In this document: positions 59,333 through 64,000 of the stretch, one piece after another
Position numbering within the stretch: the first letter of the stretch is position 1
Layout of the letters: each line of letters starts with the position of its first letter
NCBI GenBank assembly: GCA_023159155.1
Contig: JAJNNX010000015.1
Location: 558,001 to 622,000 of the forward strand
DNA length: 64,000 nt
From: Ustulina deusta
Lineage: Eukaryota > Ascomycota > Sordariomycetes > Xylariales > Xylariaceae
Reading direction: 5' to 3'
Program-made: the position numbers and the translations under genes
The notes under the pieces: generated by a model
Told to the model about the DNA's origin: nothing
Database searches by the model: none
Seen by the model: only the letters and a program-made list of their open reading frames with translations

Positions 59333-61069
59333 TTAACCTTCTATATATTTCTTCAGCCCCCTCAACCTTTCCTTGGCAGTCTCCAGGACCTCATCTTCCT
59401 TGCATACCGCGAAGCGCATATAGTCCTCAGCAATCCAAGTATTAGGATCGGTGTAGAACTCGGTGGGCGGGATGGCCGCGACGCCAACCTCCTGGATCAG
59501 GAACCACGCGAGCTTGAAGTCTCGCGGACGGCTCGCGACGTGTGGTGGGAACGGGTAGCCTTCCGGCAGCTTGACCTTCGCCATGTTCACCATGACGAAG
59601 TACCCACCCTCGGGGTCTGTGTATGAGAGTCCTAGTTCATCCCAGATCGCGTTGAAGCGCGTCATTTTCGCCTTCATGTCCTTCACCGTCTCCTCCCAAA
59701 ACCCTTCTGATTCAGCCTGTTCGAAACCTGAATTTGGGAATTAGCTTGTCTACCCTGTGACGAAAAGGGAGGCTGAGAAATAAAACTCACCGACGGCGCA
59801 GGCTTCTTGTAGTGGCGACACGGAAGAATAGCAGATGCGAGTGTGGGCTGCGGACACGTACTGGATCAAGTGTGAAGGTCCCATCAACCAGCCTAAGCAA
59901 TGTTGTTAGTTTCCAATGTCGCCACTATTAACGTCGATGCTGAACGGCTCCGGTCGATATAGACACGGAAAACTTACCGACACGCCATCCTGTGGCGTAG
60001 AAGTTCTTGCCGGCAGATCCAACGGTGAGCGTCAGGTTCTCAATCTCAGGAGACAGTGTCGCAATTCTCGTGAAGGGCGCATAGTAGAGCCGGTCGTAGA
60101 CCTCATCAGAGAGAATGATGATTTCATTCTTGACACAGAGGTCCCCTATGCGCTGAAGCTCTTCCTTGGAGAATACCTTGCCGACAGGGTTGTCTGTATG
60201 TTATGATGAGTTAGTCATCTGCTCGTTAAAACAAGAGCTTCAAGTGCGGACAGCAAACTCACGAGGTGTGTTGATGACGATCATCTTCGTCTTGGGTGTG
60301 ATAGCTTTCTCTAAGGCGTCGAAATCGACAGTCCATTCAGCCGACGAGGACGTCCGCGATGCCCCGTCTTTGGGAGGGCTTAGGGGCACGTAGACGATCT
60401 TGCCGCCAGGCATCTCGATGTTGCTGATATATCTAGACAACACTTACTTAGCAAACACAAAACGTCTGGGTATATGCATATGCCTCAAGGTGAACATACT
60501 GATCAAAGAAGGGCTCAAAGATGATGACTTCGTCGCCCTGCTCAATGAAGGCCATAAAGGCGCTGAGCATGCCCTCATTCGCACCGGTCGTGATGGTGAT
60601 CTCGGTGTCCGGGTCCAGCTTGCGTCCCCAAAACGGCGCATAGGCATCGGAGATGGCCTTCTTCAGCCGTGGCCGGCCCTTGGTAGGGCTGTACTGGTTG
60701 CAGTCGACGCGGTCCAGAGCCGACTTGGCTGCGTTGATGATGAAGGCAGGGGGGTTATAACCAAAGAAACCCTGGCCCATGTTCACGATGGGCTGGACAG
60801 GAGAGGCTGCCGCGGCCTCGTTGACGATGGACCTACGATTTCCATCAGCAAATCGGCAGTGCGACACAAGACATCGCGGCTGCTTCTCACCAAACATCCT
60901 GTCTCTGGCCGGCGACCCGGGCAGCGGGCTTCAGCTTGGCCGGAAGTTGGGCGGCCATGGGAGTGTGAAATCTGCGGTATGCAGCTGGGTGACGTTGGAT
61001 TCGTGGAGAAATGCTCAATTTCCTTCCAAGCAAGAATCTAGAACAGGATTGCAAACCAGCGCGGCCCAT
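59333..61069 (-). CDS. Kynurenine aminotransferase-like PLP enzyme
   Basis: Six exons: 61069-60891, 60832-60500, 60432-60263, 60193-59978, 59892-59791 and 59727-59333; 464 aa from ATG 61069. Fold-type I class I/II motifs: NMGQGFFGYNPP, NQYSPTKGRPRLKKAI, TTGANEGMLSAF, the NTPHNPVGKVF loop (Asn), ILSDEVYDRL (Asp/Tyr), PLP lysine K290 in GSAGKNFYATGWRVG, and the C-terminal Arg in DYMRFAVCK. This matches fungal Bna3/KAT, which converts kynurenine to kynurenic acid, and related glutamine transaminases. The first 37 residues (RFLLGRKLSISPRIQR, YRRFHTP) look like a mitochondrial presequence. A second ATG at 60958 (MAAQLPAKL) would give a cytosolic 427-aa form. Five introns of 58-85 bases. Confidence 0.95.
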
Positions 61070-61730
61070 TTAGGTTACTAATACCGTCCCAGGTCTCTCG
61101 ACTTTGGCTCTGTACCCTCAGTGACTGCAGGTGTTCACGAACCAGCCTCCACTTCGTTGAGACCACCGCTCTTTGACCTGTTTTTTTCCCGCTGATTTAC
61201 TTCTTCTTCTTCTTCTGTTTTCCTTTTCCTTTCTTTTCTCCTCTTTCTTCTTTTCTTTTTTCTCCTTTTTCTTTTTATCCGGTTCAAGAAAGCGCTTGGA
61301 TTTATTCGTCCCAATGGCGACACAGTTATTCCGGGATCGGACCCCGGAATTGCGGAGTGTGGGCTTATTCTGCGAAGGAACTATAAGAGCACGTCATTTG
61401 CCTGGTATCTTAGGGTGGTCGATAGTTGCTTCTACCTACCTAGCCTTAAGGGGTCCCCTCAGCGTCATCACGCCTATCGCTACCTAGGTAATTACCAGCA
61501 CTTTATCTATAAGGTAGTAGGTACCTGGCAATCACAGTCGCACTGCATCACAATACGCCTTTTATGCTTACCTACCTCCTAATACCTTACTTACCGCTTT
61601 CACCGTGTTCCTCATATCATTATAGCCCCTCCAACATAAAGCAACGAAAGAAACCCTCCCTACCTTAGCCTAGATCGTCCAAACGCCCCACAATGCCTCA
61701 CCTTCCAAGCAACACCAACAACCCAACAAC
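61070..61730. promoter_or_regulatory. Bidirectional promoter region with polypyrimidine tract
   Basis: Separates two divergent starts (61069 minus, 61731 plus). 61,196-61,281 is almost pure C/T (TTCTTCTTCTTCTG, then CTTTCTTTTCTCC), common at fungal promoters. A palindromic ACCTAGGTA lies at 61482-61490. No coding gene seen. Confidence 0.6.
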
Positions 61731-62744
61731 ATGACGACAGCGGCGCCCAAGTCCCTCCTCCCGAAAGCCATGTCGGCCGCACCGCCACCGCCTCTACTCC
61801 TGACGATCCGGTTCAACGCCGCGCTCCCCGACCTCGAGCTCGACATCCCGCGCCCGAGCGCCACCACCGTCGTCTCGCTGAAGCACCTGATCCGCTCGCG
61901 TCTCGACAAGGCCCACGCGCGCCGCCGCCTGCGCTTCATCCACGGCGGCAAGATCCTGCCCGACACAGCCGTGGTGAGCTCCGTCTTGCGCGCCCTCCCG
62001 CCCCCGCCTCCTCCCCCGCAGAATGGCCCATCCGCCGCGGACGCCGAGCAGCGCTGCCGCGCAGAGGGCGACAAGAGCGGCCGGAGCAAGGGCAAGTCGG
62101 TACCGGGGCGTCCGGAGCCCGCGCCGCGCATCTACGTGAACTGCAGCACCGGGGACGAGCTGTCTGTCTCAGAGCTGGAGAGCGAGGCCCAGGCCGCCGC
62201 CTTACCGCCGCCGACGTCCTCCTCTTCCTTATTACATCCTTCGTCTTCTACAACACCAAAAACCCCTGGTCTACGCCTGACGACAACGGGGACGACGACG
62301 ACGACGACGACGGCGCCGCCGCGGGGCTTCGAACGGCTTCTATCTGCCGGCTTCACCGGCTCCGAGGTGAACCAGCTCCGTCTGCAGTTCCGCAGCATAC
62401 ATTCCTCGCGGTACACGCCCGACACGCTTCCCAGCCCCGACAGCTTCCGGCGCATGGAGGATTCCTGGATCGATGACAATGGCGCCGCCATGCCTACGGC
62501 TGCGACGAATGCGGGCGCCGACGGCACCGCCGGTGCCGACAGCAATGAGGTCGGGCTGGTGGGTATGGTCGACTTGCTGATCCGTGGAGTGATCACCGGT
62601 TTCATCTGGCCGCTGGGTAGCGCAGGGTGGCTTATCCGCGAGGAGAGCATGTCTAGTGATCGGTGGCGTTTCATGGTTCGCGTCGGTGTCATGTTTGGTG
62701 TACTGATTGGTTTCATACGAGCCATTTCAGGGGATAGTAAGTGA
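61731..62744 (+). CDS. DSC E3 ubiquitin-ligase subunit 3-like protein (DUF2407)
   Basis: Single exon, ATG 61731, 337 aa. Residues about 22-90 form a ubiquitin-like fold (LLLTIRFNAALPDLELDIP, VSLKHLIRSRL, RRLRFIHGGKILPD), the DUF2407 N-terminal domain. A variable Pro/Ser/Thr linker follows, including a Thr run from an ACG repeat. The DUF2407 C-terminal block is RGFERLLSAGFTGSEVNQL and then FRSIHSSRYT. Two hydrophobic segments, VGMVDLLIRGVITGFIWPLG and FMVRVGVMFGVLIGFIRAI, anchor it in the membrane. Dsc3 is part of the Golgi/endosome Dsc ligase complex that activates SREBP in hypoxia and handles orphan membrane proteins. Assignment rests on architecture. Confidence 0.88.
   Translation: MTTAAPKSLLPKAMSAAPPPPLLLTIRFNAALPDLELDIPRPSATTVVSLKHLIRSRLDKAHARRRLRFIHGGKILPDTAVVSSVLRALPPPPPPPQNGPSAADAEQRCRAEGDKSGRSKGKSVPGRPEPAPRIYVNCSTGDELSVSELESEAQAAALPPPTSSSSLLHPSSSTTPKTPGLRLTTTGTTTTTTTAPPRGFERLLSAGFTGSEVNQLRLQFRSIHSSRYTPDTLPSPDSFRRMEDSWIDDNGAAMPTAATNAGADGTAGADSNEVGLVGMVDLLIRGVITGFIWPLGSAGWLIREESMSSDRWRFMVRVGVMFGVLIGFIRAISGDSK
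62281..62312 (+). repeat. ACG trinucleotide repeat coding poly-Thr
   Basis: GACGACGACGACGACGACG in the linker of the Dsc3-like gene codes a threonine run. Its length may vary among strains. Confidence 0.8.
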
Positions 62745-63270
62745 AATTTGAAGATAAATGGCTCTCGTTTTGGTTCCATGATTGTATTATAACCGCGATC
62801 CTGCATGGATATGGCGTTCGGGAAGGAAGCATTGCAAGGCGTTCACAACAGTTTAATCATAGGGTCTACAAAAATAGGGCATGTCACGTCGCAGGAAAAA
62901 AGGCAATAAGAGGCTTGGAGCATCACCAACAATGGCGATGCTCGGCTTGTCTATCTAGAACATATGCACCCTCCCACCCAAAGCCACAGGCGCAATTTAT
63001 ATCCGCCTACAAAATTACATGTTTCATCTCCTTTCCTCCCCTTATGTTTTTGGGTTGGAACACGAACTAAGTGGTATCCCCGAAAGCTCCCCCCCAAACT
63101 CCCTTAAAAAGCAGAAACGGTGCCGGTGAAGAATCCACAGGCGAGACTACATCACGGAGAGCCTACTACGTAGTGGTAAGCCACTGGTTCATAGATCTCC
63201 CCAGCAAGCAGCTCCTGCCATGTTCCTAGATAACACATGACAACCGGTGAAGAAGGAGCTAGGAACAGGC
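62745..63270. other. Gap between convergent genes
   Basis: 3' flanks of the Dsc3-like and Mtr4 genes. No gene seen. Confidence 0.5.
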
Positions 63271-64000
63271 CTAGAGGTAGAGGGATTGGGCAGCCACGAT
63301 GTCACGACGAATCTTGGTCAAACTCTCCTCGAACTTGTTTTGTAGATCTTCGCTGCCCATAACCTTGGCGGCCTGGGCCATTTGTCGAAGAAGCTCTTCG
63401 AGACGGCGGAAAAGACGGATGAGAGAACCTTCGTAGGCACCAGTCATTTTGCTATGATATGTCAGAAATGTAGACTGACGAAACGCGTGGAATTATGGAA
63501 AGGACTTTGGGATTTACCCAGGTGTGTACATACCAGACTTCTGCAAAAGACTTGCCGTTGGCCCACGCATAAACCGTTTCCATCAACTGATACTTCAAAC
63601 TCTGGACATATTCGTCTTCGTTGACTTCTAATTTGCTTTCCTGGCTGACCTTGGCGATGATACGAGCTTGGGCCTGGATTTGAGAGAATGGCTTCATTAG
63701 TTCCTCGGGGAGAGCTGGTGCTTCAACTTTCTCTTCAAAGATAAATACACTAAGTACCGCAGCAATAAGCTCAGGCGATAATTCGTTGAAGAAGCGGTTG
63801 AATAGCAACTCGGAGAGTAGAAGCTCGTGGCCCTCGGTCGATGAAATCTCGCAAGCGACACGAGCTTTCATCTGGACAACCTCGCCTTCGTTGATAAACC
63901 CGAGGCGCCGCAGCACTCTTTTCCTCGACTTAAGTTCGTCCAACTGCGCAATAGAGTGTGCCTTGCCTATTTTCTTCTTCAGGGCTTTGATCTCGTCAGT
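63271..64000 (-). CDS. MTR4: Exosome RNA helicase Mtr4, C-terminal part (5' end missing)
   Basis: Exons 64000-63534 (open at the window edge) and 63451-63271, intron 63452-63533 in phase (FAEV|CKMTG). The 215 or so residues are the DSHCT/winged C-terminal domain of Ski2-like helicases: SRKRVLRRLGFINEGEVV, KARVACEISSTEG, LLLSELLFNRFFNEL, VLSVFIFEEK, YEGSLIRLFRRLEELLRQM and LTKIRRDIVAAQSLYL. The sequence matches the highly conserved Mtr4/Dob1 end closely, rather than Ski2. It unwinds RNA for the nuclear exosome (TRAMP). The helicase core lies beyond the window. Confidence 0.93.

Overview
The window is nuclear DNA of a filamentous ascomycete (Pezizomycotina, most likely a sordariomycete). The grounds are short GT-AG introns of about 50-150 bases, a C2H2/fungal_trans regulator, a fungal DUF2407 (Dsc3-type) protein, fungal-type P450 and xanthine dehydrogenase genes, and polypyrimidine promoters. 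The species cannot be named from sequence alone. Gene models below were built by joining open frames across splice sites that keep the protein family continuous. They are inferences from DNA, without transcript support.

Layout. 1-8,100 is an accessory region. It holds a C2H2 transcription factor cut by the window edge, a small unknown gene, an ATG-less zinc-finger frame, a Cys-rich single-pass membrane protein, a metzincin-like metalloprotease, and an APH-type kinase gene broken by one amber codon. 8,100-12,700 is AT-rich and gene-poor, with a diverged repeat pair. 12,733-15,343 is a strikingly GC-rich hydrolase-like gene of bacterial flavour. It is followed by a P450 (17,506-19,337) and a large Fe(II)/2-oxoglutarate oxygenase (20,122-23,076).

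24,059-28,783 is housekeeping: the rRNA-processing DEAD-box helicase Spb4 and a convergent stomatin/SPFH protein. A gene desert with one tRNA-Gly(GCC) follows. 32,995-48,222 is mixed: an NAD(P)-epimerase, an amidohydrolase, a secreted CBM9-like protein, a protein with five tandem four-cysteine modules, an Ayr1-like short-chain dehydrogenase, a His/Ser-rich unknown and an NmrA-like protein. 49,003-53,217 encodes xanthine dehydrogenase.

After another AT-rich desert, 57,315-64,000 holds an aldehyde dehydrogenase, a kynurenine-aminotransferase-like enzyme with two usable starts (with and without a mitochondrial presequence), a Dsc3-like ubiquitin-like membrane protein, and the C-terminus of the exosome helicase Mtr4.

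No classical biosynthetic core gene (PKS, NRPS, terpene cyclase) was seen, so the P450, oxygenases and dehydrogenases do not make an evident cluster. The most unusual items are the five-module cysteine protein, the intron-bearing bacterial-like hydrolase without a signal peptide, the single-stop kinase gene, and the membrane protein next to an orphan zinc finger.
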